DNA of 64,000 nt from Antedon mediterranea (lineage: Eukaryota; Echinodermata; Crinoidea; Comatulida; Antedonidae): the NCBI RefSeq assembly GCF_964355755.1, contig NC_092679.1, positions 10,220,932 through 10,284,931 of the forward strand. The letters run 5' to 3'. The notes under the pieces were generated by a model. That model had not been told where the DNA came from. It saw nothing but the letters and a program-made list of their open reading frames with translations, and made no database searches. The position numbers and the translations under genes were made by a program. Numbering within the stretch: position 1 is the stretch's first letter; every line of letters begins with the position of its first letter. Below are positions 46,185 through 57,804 of the stretch, piece by piece.

Positions 46185-47385
46185 GGTTCTAGGACACCTA
46201 CCCCCTAGACAGTTACCCCCCGGATGTTTACCACCCGGACAACTACCCCCCGGACAACTACCCCCTTAGGACAACTACCCCCTTAGGATAACAACCCCCA
46301 GGACAACCACTCCCTTAGGACAACCACCCCTTAGGATAACTACTCCCCGGTCAACTACCCCCCGGTCAACTACCCCCCGGTCAACTATCCCTCCCCCCCC
46401 CCCCATCCAAAATCCAAAAGTAGACATAAAAATGAAATCATCTGTTTTTAACGGGTGTTTCGAAACTAGAGACCAGAGACCTGACACGAGACCCAATATG
46501 AAAAGGGAGACCTATATTTGGGTCTCCCTTTTCGTATATTAGGGTCTCCCTTTTCGTATAGTGTGGTCTCTCTTTTCGTATAGTGGGGTCTCCCTTTTCT
46601 TATAGTGGGGTCTCCCTTTTCTTATAGTGGGTCTCCTTTTTCGTATATTTGGGTCTCCCATTTTGTATATTTGGGTCTCCCTTTTCGTATAATTGGGTCT
46701 CCCTTTTCGTATATTTAGGTCTCCCTTTCGTATATTAGGGTCTCCCTTTTCGTCGTATAGTGGGGTCTCCCTTTTCGTATAGTTGGGTCTCCCTTTTCGT
46801 ACGTGGGTCTCCTTTTCGTATTGGGTCTCTGGTCTCGGGTCTCTAGTTTGAAACACCCGTTTTTAACCGATTATTCTGTTTAACAGCACGCTAGACCCTA
46901 GATGTGCTAGATTTAAAGTACCGTATTTATTGAAAAAACGGCCTGGGCTGTTTATTGTTTAGATGGTTTTTAGGTGGATATCTATTGGAAGAAAGTTGTT
47001 TATTCAATGGGAGGGGGTATAATCTAATGGAAATAGACGCCGATTATTCCATATGATGTTTCATGGGAGTGACATGGTCACCGTTTATATTTGAGGGGAA
47101 TTTATTTAAAGATCGCCGTTTATTCGGTGAGTGAACATTGAGGTCAAATATCAAAAGTGATATTATTCTTCAAGTGTACAAAAATACATATATGACAAAT
47201 TTGAGACAAAAATTAATTCTTTTAAGACCAGTGGTTATCGAAGCATTGTCCTGACGCAAAAATTATTATTATTATTAGCGAACCCAGTCTTTACAGTAAA
47301 TACAGGGAGTACTATATAATACGTTCGACTATCCTATGATCATGTGTGACAATCTTCAGTTTATATCAGGCTTATACACTGTTGC
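46185..47385. repeat. Left arm of a long inverted repeat
   Basis: It matches the reverse complement of about 61180-62799. It comprises a C-rich minisatellite (GGACAACTACCCCC-type, 46185-46400), the small TIR element 46452-46859, and about 500 bp of unique sequence ending ATGATCATGTGTGACAATCT. The arm is shorter than its partner because the minisatellites differ in copy number. Confidence 0.85.
46452..46859. mobile_element. Small TIR element filled with 22-bp tandem repeats
   Basis: Ends are CGGGTGTTTCGAAACTAGAG and its inverse CTCTAGTTTGAAACACCCG, flanked by TTTTTAA at 46445-46451 and 46860-46866. The interior is about 13 copies of GGGTCTCCCTTTTCGTATAG-type units. No coding capacity. Confidence 0.75.
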
Positions 47386-47399
47386 AGAGTCAGGTTGTT

Positions 47400-48038
47400 G
47401 AATGGTCTGGGTGGTAGTTGTCCGTCCGGGGGGTAGTTGTTCTAAAAGGATAGTTTTCTGGGTGGTAGTTGTCCAGGGGTTAGTTGTCCTACGGAGGTAG
47501 TTGTCCTAAAAGATTATTTGCCCTCGGAGTATTGTCCAGGTAGGAGGTAGTTGTCCTACGGGGAGTATTGTGTCAGAGGTAGTTGTCCGCGGGGTAATTA
47601 CCCGGGGGGGGGGTAATTCTCCGGGGGTAATTGTCAGGGGGTAATTGTTCCTAGGGGGTAATAGTCCGGGGGGTAGTTGTCCAGGGGTTAGTTGTCCTAC
47701 GGAGGTAGTTGTCCTAAAAGATTATTTTCCCTCGGAGTATTGTCCAGGAAGTAGTTGTCCTACGGGGAGTATTAAAAAATCGAAGATTCCAAAGGTTTCA
47801 CTTCCGCCGTGGTAACTCACTTCCGCCGTGGCATTCTGTAATTTGCCGTGGTGTTTCACTATTAATTTGCCGTGGTGCTTCAATACTAATTTGCCGTGGT
47901 GTTTCATTTTTAAGTTGCCCTGGTATTTTTGTTAAATTGCCGCGATGTTTTATTTTTAATTTGCCGTGATGTTTTATTTTTAATTTGCCGTGGTTTTTTT
48001 CAAATTGCCGTGGCTTTTTTCAAATTGCCGTGTGTAGT
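47400..48038. repeat. Two adjacent minisatellites
   Basis: At 47400-47770 a G-rich GGGGGTAGTTGTCC-type repeat lies in the opposite orientation to the one in the left arm. At 47795-48035 about nine copies of AATTTGCCGTGGTGTTTCAT-type units (22-28 bp) degrade to CAAATTGCCGTGG. Confidence 0.85.
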
Positions 48039-48435
48039 GAATTTATTTGTTGGTTCCGAGCTTTCTCAGGCGTATATATATAACTCCACGCGACGTACAC
48101 TGTAACTGAATGATAACTCATACAAAAAGTATATTTAACTCAACTAGAACTTTTATTCCTTGTAATTCGATTAATACATCTTTCTACCACTACCAGTCAA
48201 GCCTTAATATTTTCTTTATCATCTTTCCGTTTATCTAATCTGATCTTATTCTCTCTTCTCCCTAATATCTATTACATTCCACTTTTATACTGGACATGCA
48301 AATTTTAGGCTTCAGAGGAGGATAACATTTTCCCTCCAAAAATTATACGATTTTGATTGGCTAATAATATAAGGCGGACCTGGTCTAAAGCATCCTTCTC
48401 TAAACACAGAGAATCACAACATAAATAATATGACA
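48039..48435 (-). mobile_element. Gmr1-like 3' LTR (about 397 bp)
   Basis: On the minus strand it starts TGTCATATTATTTATG right after the polypurine tract AAAAAGGGGAA (48436-48446). The proposed end is AATAAATTCA at 48039-48048. With no second copy for comparison, the distal end is uncertain. Confidence 0.55.
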
Positions 48436-48536
48436 TTCCCCTTTTTGGGAAAAAGATTGTGTCAATCTTTCCAAAAATTTAACATTTAAAACCATTTTAC
48501 TATAAACTATCTACAAATACCACCTCTATAATATTA

Positions 48537-48905
48537 TTATGCACGGCTTAATCCATCTGCATTTCCATTTAATGATCCTTTCTTGTAAATAACTTTAAAT
48601 TTATATCCTTGTAAAAACAGAGCCCATCTCATAAGTCTAACATTGGCACCCTTCATTGAGTCCATCCATCTCAATGCCTGGTGGTCAGTATGAACTTGAA
48701 ATTCACAACCATACAGATAATACTTAAGTTTATTGATAGCCCAAACAATAGAGAGGCACTCTTTTTCTGGCACAGAATATCTCTGCTCATGTACAGATAA
48801 CTTTCTACTTAAGTACACAATGGGATAATCATTACCCTCACCATCTATTTGGCTCAGCACTGCACCTATGCCATAATTTGAGGCATCGGTTTGCAATATA
48901 TACAT
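48537..48905 (-). pseudogene. Gmr1-like RNase H domain
   Basis: 122 codons from Met 48905, with the frame open upstream. LQTDASNYGIGAVLSQ (first Asp), SVPEKECLSIVWAINKLKYY (Glu) and VHTDHQALRWM (Asp) are the three classical RNase H acidic positions. NADGLSRA closes the domain, with its last Asp, and the stop follows at 48537. It ends the polyprotein, as expected for an element whose integrase sits upstream. A frame change near 49005 separates it from the reverse transcriptase; downstream of the change the linking segment reads WNEQCENAFVTLKKRL. Confidence 0.85.
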
Positions 48906-48961
48906 CTTATCAAAATTTGGGGCTTTTAATACATTATCATCAGTAAGTCGTTTCTTTAAAG

Positions 48962-50761
48962 TTACAAAGGCATTTTCACATTGTTCATTCCACTTAACGG
49001 TATACTTTTACTCTTTAAAGTTAAATCAATCAATGGCTTAGCAATATCGGCATAGTTCTGTACAAATTTTCTGTAATAGCCCGTTAATCCGAGAAATGAT
49101 CGGACTTGTTTCTTAGACAAAGGTCTGGGGAACTTTTCCACAGCCTCGACCTTATCAATCATGGGTCTAATTTCTCCATTACCAATCTTATGCCCCAGAA
49201 ATTCTACCTGTGCATAGGCAATTTTACATTTCAAAGGCTTTGCTGTCAATCCAGCACTACTTAATCTTTCTAATACATCATTCAAATGAAAAATATGATC
49301 TTTCCAAGTTTGACTATAAATACATATGTCATCTATATATGCCTTAGCATATCCCTCAGTACCTTGTAATACCTTATCTATTAATCTTTGTAAAGTACTA
49401 GAGCTATTTTGCATACCAAATGGAAGTACATTGTAACAATACTGTCCAAATTGTGTAATAAATGCTGATTTGTCTTTGGTCTTAGGATCCAGAGGCACCT
49501 GGTAAAATCCTTTAGTTAGATCTAACGTAGTTATGTATATTGCGGATGATACCTCATCCAACATTTCGTCTATGCGAGGCATAACATAAGGGTCAAATTG
49601 TGTAGTCTTATTTAGTGATCTAAAATCTGTCACCATTCTAATTTGATTCTGGCCTTTCTTCAGGGCAATAATAGGTGCAGCATAGGCACTCACTGTAGGT
49701 TCTATTATACCCATAGCCAACATACTATCTAATTCTTCTTTCAATTTACCCTTTAATGCTTGGGGCGTTCTATATGCCCTATGCCTTATAGGCATTTCAC
49801 CATTAGTCTTAATTTCATGTGTCACTAAGTGAGTTCTACCTGGTACATCCGAGAATACATTCTGTTGGTACTTTAACAATTCTGTTAATTGTTTAGTTTG
49901 TGTATCATTTAAATTACTACTAACGTTAACATCTATCCATGTTTGTGATTGATGATAAGACAATCCTATGTCTATTTCACTATCTAACTCATTGTCATGG
50001 ACTGTTTCATTTAAGTCTACTTCTTCTATCGACTGAACATTTGTTACTACATAATAACCATCTTTACTTATTTCTACTTTATCATACCATCTCTTTAACA
50101 TATTAACATGTAGAATTTGTTTTTCTTTTCTTCTACCTCCTATGTATATTTCATAATTTACATCATTGACCTTTTTTGTAACAGTGAAGGGGCCTTGCCA
50201 TTTACTGTCTAACTTACTATTTCCTACTGGAAGGAATATCAACACTTTGTCCCCTTCTACAAATTCTCTATCAATAGCATTCTTGTTATAATTGTGGGAC
50301 ATAATTTCTTGTTGTTCAAGTTTGTTTACATTAGCATCTTTCATTAATTCCTCCATTTTTTCTCTTATGTCTAACATGTATTTGATAACATCAGTAGATG
50401 TTTCTTCATCTTCTACCCAATTACTTTTGAGTAAACTCAAGGGTCCCCTCACCTCTCTACCATAAAGCAATTTAAAAGGTGAATGGCCCGTCGCTTTACT
50501 AGGAACTTCTCTGTATGCAAACAGAAAGGGGGGTATGTAGTTATCCCAATTTTTTCTTTGCTTAACTGTAAGTGTCCTTATCATATTTTTCAATGTACCG
50601 TAAAATCTTTCAACAAGCCCATTGCTTTGGGGGTGGTACACTGTAGTCTTTAATTGATTAATCCCCAACATACTACATATAGATTGCATAATTGAAGACA
50701 TGAAATTAGTTCCTTGATCATGTACAATCTCTTCGGGTAATCCTACTCTAGTAAAGACTTA
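48962..50761 (-). pseudogene. Gmr1-like integrase C-terminal half fused to reverse transcriptase
   Basis: After an in-frame stop at 50759-50761 the frame reads VGLPEEIVHDQGTNF (second integrase Asp) and TTVYHPQSNGLVERFYGTLK (catalytic Glu), then GHSPFKLLYGREVRGPL and a GPY-like WQGPFTVTKKV...YEI. A linker of about 80 residues leads into the reverse transcriptase: PQALKGKLKEELDSMLAMGI, VTDFRSLNKTT, TLDLTKGFYQVPL (Asp), LPFGMQNSSSTLQRLID and AYIDDICIYS (YIDD near 49335), then the thumb FLGHKIGNGEI and SFLGLTGYYRKFV. Having both enzymes in one continuous frame proves the order integrase-reverse transcriptase within a single element. All catalytic residues are intact in this piece. Confidence 0.9.
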
Positions 50762-51217
50762 TATTAGAGCCCTGGCTACTGTTTCAGCTCTAACATTGGG
50801 TAACGGGATAGCATCCGGATATCTCGTAGCATAGTCAATTATAGTAAGCATATATTTGTTATTACGGCTTGTTCTAGATAAGGGTCCAACAATGTCTATC
50901 GCTATACGTTTAAATGGTGTACTTATAATCGGTAATGGTATCAAAGTATGTTTCCTTTTACTTTTACCCTTATCTACTTTTTGGCATTCCTTACAGACTT
51001 TACAATAGACTACCACATCTTTAAATATACCTGGCCAATAGAATTGGTTCAGGATCCTACTTTTAGTTTTCTCAACACCCATGTGACCTGCAAATGGCAC
51101 ATTATGACCTAAGTGTAATACACCCTGTCTACACTGAGTGGGTAATACAATCTGTTCCACTTGGTTATTCTTATCTTTAATACTACTCCAATTTCTCATC
51201 AATATACCTTGTCTCAT
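50759..51217 (-). pseudogene. Gmr1-like integrase zinc-binding and core start
   Basis: Reads HLGHNVPFAGHMGVEKTKSR...CKVCKECQ, the HHCC zinc-binding fold, then FKRIAIDIVGPLSRTSRNNK with the first catalytic Asp, and TIIDYATRYPDAIPL. It ends at an in-frame stop (50759-50761) whose removal would join it directly to the next piece in the same frame. Another in-frame stop at 51236-51238 separates it from the protease piece. The integrase is otherwise complete (HHCC, D, D, E), so the element was active not long ago. Confidence 0.88.
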
Positions 51218-51235
51218 AAAGAAACATACCCTATG

Positions 51236-52129
51236 CTAACCTATTTCTTCTACCCTGTCAAACACTCCTTTGAGTGAGTCATCCTTAGTTTGCAATTTGA
51301 TCAGTTCTTGTTTAGTTAGGTTCAGCTTGTGCTGTTGTTCATAAGTTTTACGTTTGACTGTTTTATCTTTAGCTTTATCCTCATTTTCGTCAAACAAATT
51401 ATTCATTTCTGTTCCATTCATCTCATCTAACCACTTAGTTTTATTTACTTTGTTGTCATTTACTACTGTTTTCAACAATTGTACATTAGTTTCTTTAGGC
51501 GGCTCTTCTATCGGCTTAAAGTTACTATCTTTCCCTAACAATATCATTTCGTCTTGTATTCTAACATCATTTTCTATTCTGGCTTGCTCCCTAGTTAGGA
51601 CGAACATTTCTTTAGCCATTGTTTCCCCACAATTCTGGTCCAAATCATGACCCAATAACATGTCCCTCTGCAATCCTTTGATTACGGCTACAATCACTTT
51701 TCCTGTCACTATCTTACTTTCTATAGCTACCTCAGCTAAGGGGACGGTAATATCGCCTCCTATACCTCTTAACGTAACCCATTTTCCTGGCAAGTAACAT
51801 TTGTTAGGCACTAGACTTTCCTTAACAGCTGACTGGGTACATCCCGAGTCTCTAAGCATAGTTATATCCTGTCCTTCTAATTTTCCTGGTATTGTACACT
51901 TCTCCATTTTATTTTCTACACTATCCATAACTACTTGGGGTCTATCTGATTTTAGTCCTTCACATCTTAAGCCATCTTTCACATTCGGGCCCTTCTTAGT
52001 GTCACTAGTCTTTCCTTTTGCTACCATCTTAGGACAATCCCCTATTTTATGTCCCTTCTCCTTACAATTAAAGCATAGGCCATTAATCCATTCATTTGAA
52101 GGTTTTTCTCTGTTGGAAATTTCTACCAT
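51236..52129 (-). pseudogene. Gmr1-like zinc knuckle and aspartic protease
   Basis: 297 codons. CFNCKEKGHKIGDCP (about residues 19-33) is a CCHC nucleocapsid knuckle. GQDITMLRDSGCTQSAV (about 85-101) holds the retropepsin DSG. LLGHDLDQ (about 157-164) fits the late protease motif, like LLGxD in gypsy proteases. The remaining 130 residues are Lys/Glu/Asn-rich linker up to the stop before integrase. It overlaps the preceding gag frame by 38 bp in another frame; that could be a natural frameshift site or a mutation. Confidence 0.82.
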
Positions 52130-53095
52130 AGTTATGGAATTTGCCTCCCCTTCCGCGATACCTATTGTATCCTTGCTGCCTAGCTCCAGGGTTATTCTGA
52201 GTCGTACTATTCTTAGGTTTACTATTTTCTTGGCCCTTATAATACGTAGGCTTATTTTCAGAATTTACGGCATTCCAATAGCCACGGCCACCTCTATTAG
52301 CTATATAATCATCGGCTATCATAGCCATATCATAGCTCTTATTTACTTGTTTATCTCTAAGATAAGGCCTCAGATCTTCAGGCATTTTATCAAGTGCCTG
52401 TTCCATTATAATCATTTCAATAATGCCTGCAGCATCATCTTCTTTTACTTTAGCACATTTCATCCAACATTTTAAATAATGGGAGAGCTCATTCAGCCAT
52501 TCCCTGATGGACATATCTTTAACTCTGTTTGAATTTCTAAATTTAAATCTGTAGGTCTCTGCGGACACATCATACTTTTCTAAGATTGCCTTCTTTAAGG
52601 TATCATAATCTACACATTCTTTTACGGTTAAGGATGCATATGCTGTCCTAGCTTTACCAGACAGTTCAGGTGCTATAACCTAGCGGACCACGTATTCTTA
52701 TCCCAACCTGTGGCTTCTGCCACGTGTTCAAATGTTCTAAAATATATATCAATATCATCTGATTCCTTCAAAGTAGGAACCTTTACCTTCATTTCATCTA
52801 CTATATTCCTAGCATTACTGTAGCTAGACCTATTTTCTAATTCCATCATTTTCACTCTTTCTTGTGATTCAATTTTTCTTTGCTCTATATCTATTTTCTT
52901 TTGCTCTATATCTGCTTTTAATTGGTCTTGTTGGTATTGTAATTCTAACTTTTTGTTTTCGGCCTCGAACTTCATTCGAAAATATTCGAGCATCATATCT
53001 TTAGGCATACCGCCGGGTATTTCGGGCAAATCAATATCCCTAGCCATTTTATCATATATTTCATTGACTTGGTCAACCTCTTCTTGGTCAACCAT
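52092..53095 (-). pseudogene. Gmr1-like gag
   Basis: Two frames. Piece one (53095-52673) has Gln/Lys/Glu-rich heptads (residues about 45-100, strong coiled coil) and ends TGWDKNTWSARL. A frame change near 52675 leads into APELSGKARTAYASLTVKEC, DYDTLKKAILEKYDVSAETY and RVKDMSIREWLNELSHYLKC (to 52092), then a Gly/Arg/Asn-rich basic tail. The LSGKAxxAYxxL and YxxLKxAILxxYxVSxExYR segments resemble the SCAN-like capsid fold seen in gypsy gag. Gag would form the particle that packages element RNA. The Met at 53095 is the first in frame; VDQEEVDQV follows. Confidence 0.78.
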
Positions 53096-53472
53096 ATGTT
53101 CAATACCGCTAGTGACTGTCGCGCCGTGACTACCCTCGACAGGAGGAAGTCTGGCGCGGTTTCACAAAGGCTTTTACATGTTACGTGTCATGTTACTCGT
53201 TTTTCCACGCCTATGTTTTCAGTACTGTATGTTTTTTTAGTGGCTTACAGTACTTGAATTTATGAAAAACATCGTAACTACAAAATTCTTCAATCTTAAA
53301 CATTTTTTTTTTATTAATCTGTTGAACTTAAAGACCCCTTCCCTGCAATTTTGGACGTTTTTTGGAAAATAATACATATCACTTTAAAAACATTAAACCA
53401 TGTCATTCCTTGTCTTAAATCTACGTTTTATGGTAAATTATGATAAAAAGTGAGAAACAATGCACTACCTAA

Positions 53473-56136
53473 TAGTCCAGTCAAAAATCACCCTCACCAT
53501 GGTATAAGAACGTACCCTAATCAAATTTCATCCGTAGGTTCTATGTATATAGGTAATAACATTTCTTGATGTTGCGTCTTGCAAAACTTGGGATTTTACG
53601 AGAAAATTAGACTTTTATACCCAATTTATAACTACCTCATGTCGTATTATTGTGTACAGCGAATGCGACGAAGCGTGACTGAAATTACGAGACGCCGTTT
53701 GCGCCCGTTGAAAAATGCATTAACAAAGCTAAAAACCTACAAAATTAATAGTTTATACAATAATTTAAATATAGTTTACAATAAATTGTATAATAAAATA
53801 CATAACATATCAAGAAAACTCAAGTATAATCTCAAATATTTACAGATATGTGTTTAAAAATGTACAAATCAAAATGGCCTTCCATAAAATAAAGTGCGCC
53901 CTCACTCGTCATACTTTTATCGGACTTGTATGGATGGTTATACAAGGCATTAATATTACGAAACCCGATGCGGTTTGTTCGTTATTGCCTCTGCAAGAGG
54001 CAGAATATTATATTTTCACAAATATATTTCTAGTTTTTATCATAGAAAAAAAGAATTGTATATATTTAAACATACAACCTCCAGTCTACCATCATGATGG
54101 ATTAAGTGAAGCGCCGTATTGTATATGCTATAGCGTCATGATCTTCTAGTTATCTGGTTATATTCTGGACATTCTTTTTTTCACAGCATTACTTGCGTGG
54201 ATATCACAATGCATTTGTTTATTCGCGATTATAGTCAATATTAATTTGAGTAAGAATCATTTTTAAATGACAGTCCATTTCGCATATACGATATAATAAA
54301 GATTTACATTAATAAAGTACTCTGAAATATTTTCTCATTGGTTATCCGCAACAAAGAATCCTTGTGATTGTTAGTTTTGTTTAATTTTCTTTGAATTGTT
54401 TATTGGCATCCATATCGTATGATGTGTGAGACAATTTCGTGTTTTAGAAAATGTAATCCTGCCACCGAAGATTCTTTCTGTTCGAAGACTTCTGACGGAT
54501 AACTGTGTTATTCTTTTACAATTAATTAATTAATGTTCATCTTCACTTTTGGGAAAAATAGCCTACATCTTTTAGGTTTAAAACGTCATTTATAAGTATT
54601 TGAATAAGCCAACAAATTAAACTACTGTGTTCTCCCAAGCTTTTTAAATTTTCTAAATGCATTAAAATGCGTCGGACTCGGCGGATAACAATATTTGAAA
54701 TAAATGCATATAAAACTTTTTTTCTGGACTTTACTTTTTTGTCCCAAGTGAGAACTTTCAGGCCGTGGAGGTGAACCGATCGTTTATGACATACTTTTGT
54801 GTATAAAATGTCCAATAATAATTGTAGGACTACTCTCAACCAAAACACTTTATATTAGAATGTATTTAATATACGTCACGTCTTAAAAAATTGGGAGAAT
54901 TGGGTAATACAGTATGTCGTTTTTCGCGAATCTTACATCACACTCCAACATTCTCACTTTCTTTTATTTAGTGAAATGTGAACGGTGGAAAAACGGGAAA
55001 ATACTTTAAATTTAGAATGCTTTGAATTCTGGAAGACGACTTCGAACTTAAAGAATCGTCATGAATGACGTTTATTGGCTCAAACTTCACACATCGGTAC
55101 GATGTGAAGGCCAGACGGATTCAGAGAGGATCAAACCGGCTCCTCCTCCCCATTGGCAGTGGGGGCATCGGCGGGTGAAAAGGAAAAATGATAAATGTTG
55201 ATTCAGACGAATGCCAACCAGCCCCTTTGATACGCTCTTAATAATTGTTGGAAAGTGAAAGTAGGGCTACTTGAGGTAGGGGGCCTAGTATCTTTCGTAT
55301 AGGCCTACACGAAATGGATTATCCTTAAATGATTGGTTCTTACTCTAATTAAGATCATAATCGCGAATGATAGTTCAAAATATGCAATGCATTGTGATAT
55401 CCACGCAAGTAATGCTGTGAAAAAAAAAGAATGTCTAAAAATAAAACCAGCAAAACTAGTAGTAGTAGATCATTACGCTTCAGCAGATATACAAATATAC
55501 ACTTAATCCATCATGATGGTATACTGGAGGTTGTAATGTGTTTAAATATATACAATTCTTTTTTTCCATGATAAAAATTAGAAATATATTTGTGAAAATA
55601 TAATATTCTGCCTCTTGCAGAGGCAATAACTAACAAACCGCATCGTGTTTCATAATTAATGCCTTTTTTAACCATCCATACAAGTCCGATAAAAGTATGA
55701 CGAGTGAGGGCGCACTTTATTTTATGGAAGGCCATTTTGATTTGTACATTTTTAAACACATATCTGTAAATATTTGAGATTATACTTGGGTTTTCTTTAT
55801 ATGTTATGTATTTTATTATACAATTTATTGTAAACGATATTTAAATTATTGTATAAACTATTAATTTTGTAGGTTTTTAGCTTTGTTAATGCATTTTTCA
55901 ACGGGCGCTAACGGCGTCTCGTAATTTTAGTCACGCTTCGTCGAATTCGCTGTACACAATAATACGACATGAGGCGGTTATAAATTGGGTATAAAAGTCT
56001 AATTTTCTCGTAAAATCCCAAGTTTTGCAAGACGCAACATCAAGAAATGTTATTACCTATATACATAGAACCTACGGATGAAATTTGATTAGGGTACGTT
56101 CTTATACCATGGTGAGGGTGATTTTTGACTGGACTA
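53473..56136. mobile_element. Foldback element with arms of about 0.81 kb
   Basis: Inverted arms at 53473-54283 and 55310-56136 start and end with TAGTCCAGTCAAAAATCACC. TAA is repeated at 53470-53472 and 56137-56139. Arms are highly similar, with scattered substitutions and short indels, for example a TTATACAAGGCATTAAT stretch in the left arm against a shorter TTAAAAAAGG version in the right. The 1.0-kb centre (54284-55309) has no recognisable transposase; a 101-codon minus frame at 54848-54543 matches nothing I know. The short reading frames that appear once in each arm are mirror images and need not be genes. Confidence 0.85.
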
Positions 56137-56139
56137 TAA

Positions 56140-57804
56140 GTAGCTCGCGGCGATCGACCTCTCGTGGACGGTCTTAGTTTTGTAGGCCTAGCTGGTAAAC
56201 ATCGATAACGTACGAACATCGTACGCTAGCTATATACCTAGCCTGACGTTGTATAGTTGCTGCATTAATTGTCTTTCTATTTTTGCCAGACTCCGTTGAT
56301 ACAAATTGGGGAAAACCCGGTATTTTCGCTGAAAAGTTAGGAGTCTTCCATTTGTTTTGGCTTCACGATCGATCGAAAAGTGGGCGAATTACAGGTGAAA
56401 AACAAAAATATCAATCCGCGCGCAATGCATTTTGGGATTTATAGCGGGCCTCTATAATTATTAGAATCGATTTATTTTTCACATTTTTAACCGTTTAAAG
56501 ACGAAAAAAGTTATCGCAATAGGACCATATAGTATTATTTTTACATTAAATATAGTTTGTGATCTTAAAATAGATCTAAAAAACGTAGGGAATGGGGCTT
56601 TAATATTTAGGTACAGTATATGTCCTTAAAATTTTAAAATATTGACATTGAATGTCCTTGAAATGTCCTGGAATTTTACTAGCTCACAGGTGTACGAACC
56701 CTGATTAAAAAATAATATATTTACGCAACATTTGTAAATAAAATCAACAGTTATGTATTAAATTCACTGTAATATATATGTGTCAAACCAAAAATGACAA
56801 TACATAAATAAGTCGATGATTCCGAACCAAATGCCCAAATAATTCTACAGTGAATATAAAACATAAGTTTAGAAAATAAATAACATCCTTACCATGCCAT
56901 TCCATCAAAAGGCTAGTTTTGACGATTGCTTTTTAAGATGATCATCTCTCAGTTCTCCCATGCTTTAACATACCTCTCGCGCGCTGTGTTTGTTTACCAT
57001 TGTATACCCACTAAAAGGTCAAACTGACGGTGACCTCGCGAGCGCGAAACGTGTCTATTGGTTGGCTGATGCTGCTCTTGCATGCTGTTGTTTGTGTGAC
57101 GAGACTGGTGTATGAAAAGTTCTATCGGGCCTAGCTCGAGATATACTACAGTTTTAAGCCTGAAACAGTATTCCTAGCTTACGCTGTTATTCTACAAAGT
57201 CGTTTAGCTATAAATATTTAAAACTAAGTATCATTAAAGAATAAAATGGTAAGCAATTTATTGGCTTAGCCTCCTAGCTAGCTTTTAGGTAGGAGGCTAG
57301 CTTACTACTACTACTAGCTAGGCCTAGCCTAGACCTACGGCCTACACTGGCTACTACTAGGATAGATATATTAGGCCAAGTTGAACGGTAGCGGGACGGT
57401 TCGGCGCTGAGAAAAATGGCTTCGATTGAACTGTGGCCATTTTAGAATCAGGAAAATTGCCAGAAATCAATGTAGGCCTAGGCTACCTACCTATGTTTTA
57501 TTTTTATTTATACCTGCAGAGAATGGTTTTATAAAGAACCAGCTGTACATATATTATGACTGAGTTCGTACATATAACATTTTATTTTTTTTTAAACAAT
57601 TTACAGTTTTAAAAATCATAAAAATTAAACCATATTTCAATTTCACTATGTAAGACATATCTAAAATTGTCTATCAAGAGCAAATATTGCTATCTCACTG
57701 TATTAAAAAATAGAAAATGATTTGTTTTTGTTTTAGACTTGAATGTATTGATTAGTGACCAAGATAATTTTCTTTGATAGGCCCTATTAAAATGAATAAT
57801 AATA
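56140..57804. other. Non-coding region with repeat ends and a promoter-like block
   Basis: AAAACGTAGGGAATGGGGCT near 56580 resembles CCTTCCCTGCAATTTTGGAC near 53338 in reverse complement and may be the end of a MITE-like repeat. 56625-56704 is an hAT-like end facing left. 56945-57065 is an inverted copy of the CpG-rich block at 44.9 kb. An ATG at 57246 is followed directly by GTAAGC, which could be a start codon abutting a splice donor, but no exon follows. Confidence 0.4.

Larger units (their letters stand above)
48039..53257 (-). mobile_element. Gmr1-like Ty3/gypsy retrotransposon
   Basis: A minus-strand element with gag (53095-52092), zinc knuckle and protease (52129-51236), integrase (51217 to about 50100), reverse transcriptase (about 49800-49050) and RNase H (48905-48537). 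Integrase precedes reverse transcriptase. That order is unusual for Ty3/gypsy and is known from the Gmr1-like group of deuterostomes. Reverse transcriptase and RNase H sequences are gypsy-type, not copia-type. The 3' LTR is present. The 5' LTR is missing or reduced to a few bases near 53257. Two in-frame stops and two or three frameshifts interrupt it. Confidence 0.85.

Noticed and set aside
46275-46856. Gly/Val-rich and Lys/Arg/Thr-rich minus ORFs
   Set aside because: Pure translations of the minisatellite and of the 22-bp tandem interior.
51354-52475. Long plus-strand ORFs opposite gag and protease
   Set aside because: Antisense shadows of the Gmr1-like gag-pol.
53579-54149. Basic ORFs in the foldback left arm
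   Set aside because: A mirror image lies in the right arm. Composition is AT-driven, and no domain was recognised.
46185-57070. One giant palindrome explaining all inverted repeats at 44.9-62.8 kb
   Set aside because: The pairs interlock (44.9 with 57.0; 46.2 with 62.8) instead of nesting, so separate events are needed.
57246-57255. ATG directly followed by GTAAGC as a gene's first exon
   Set aside because: A plausible splice donor, but no downstream exon or matching acceptor was found; kept only as a remark.
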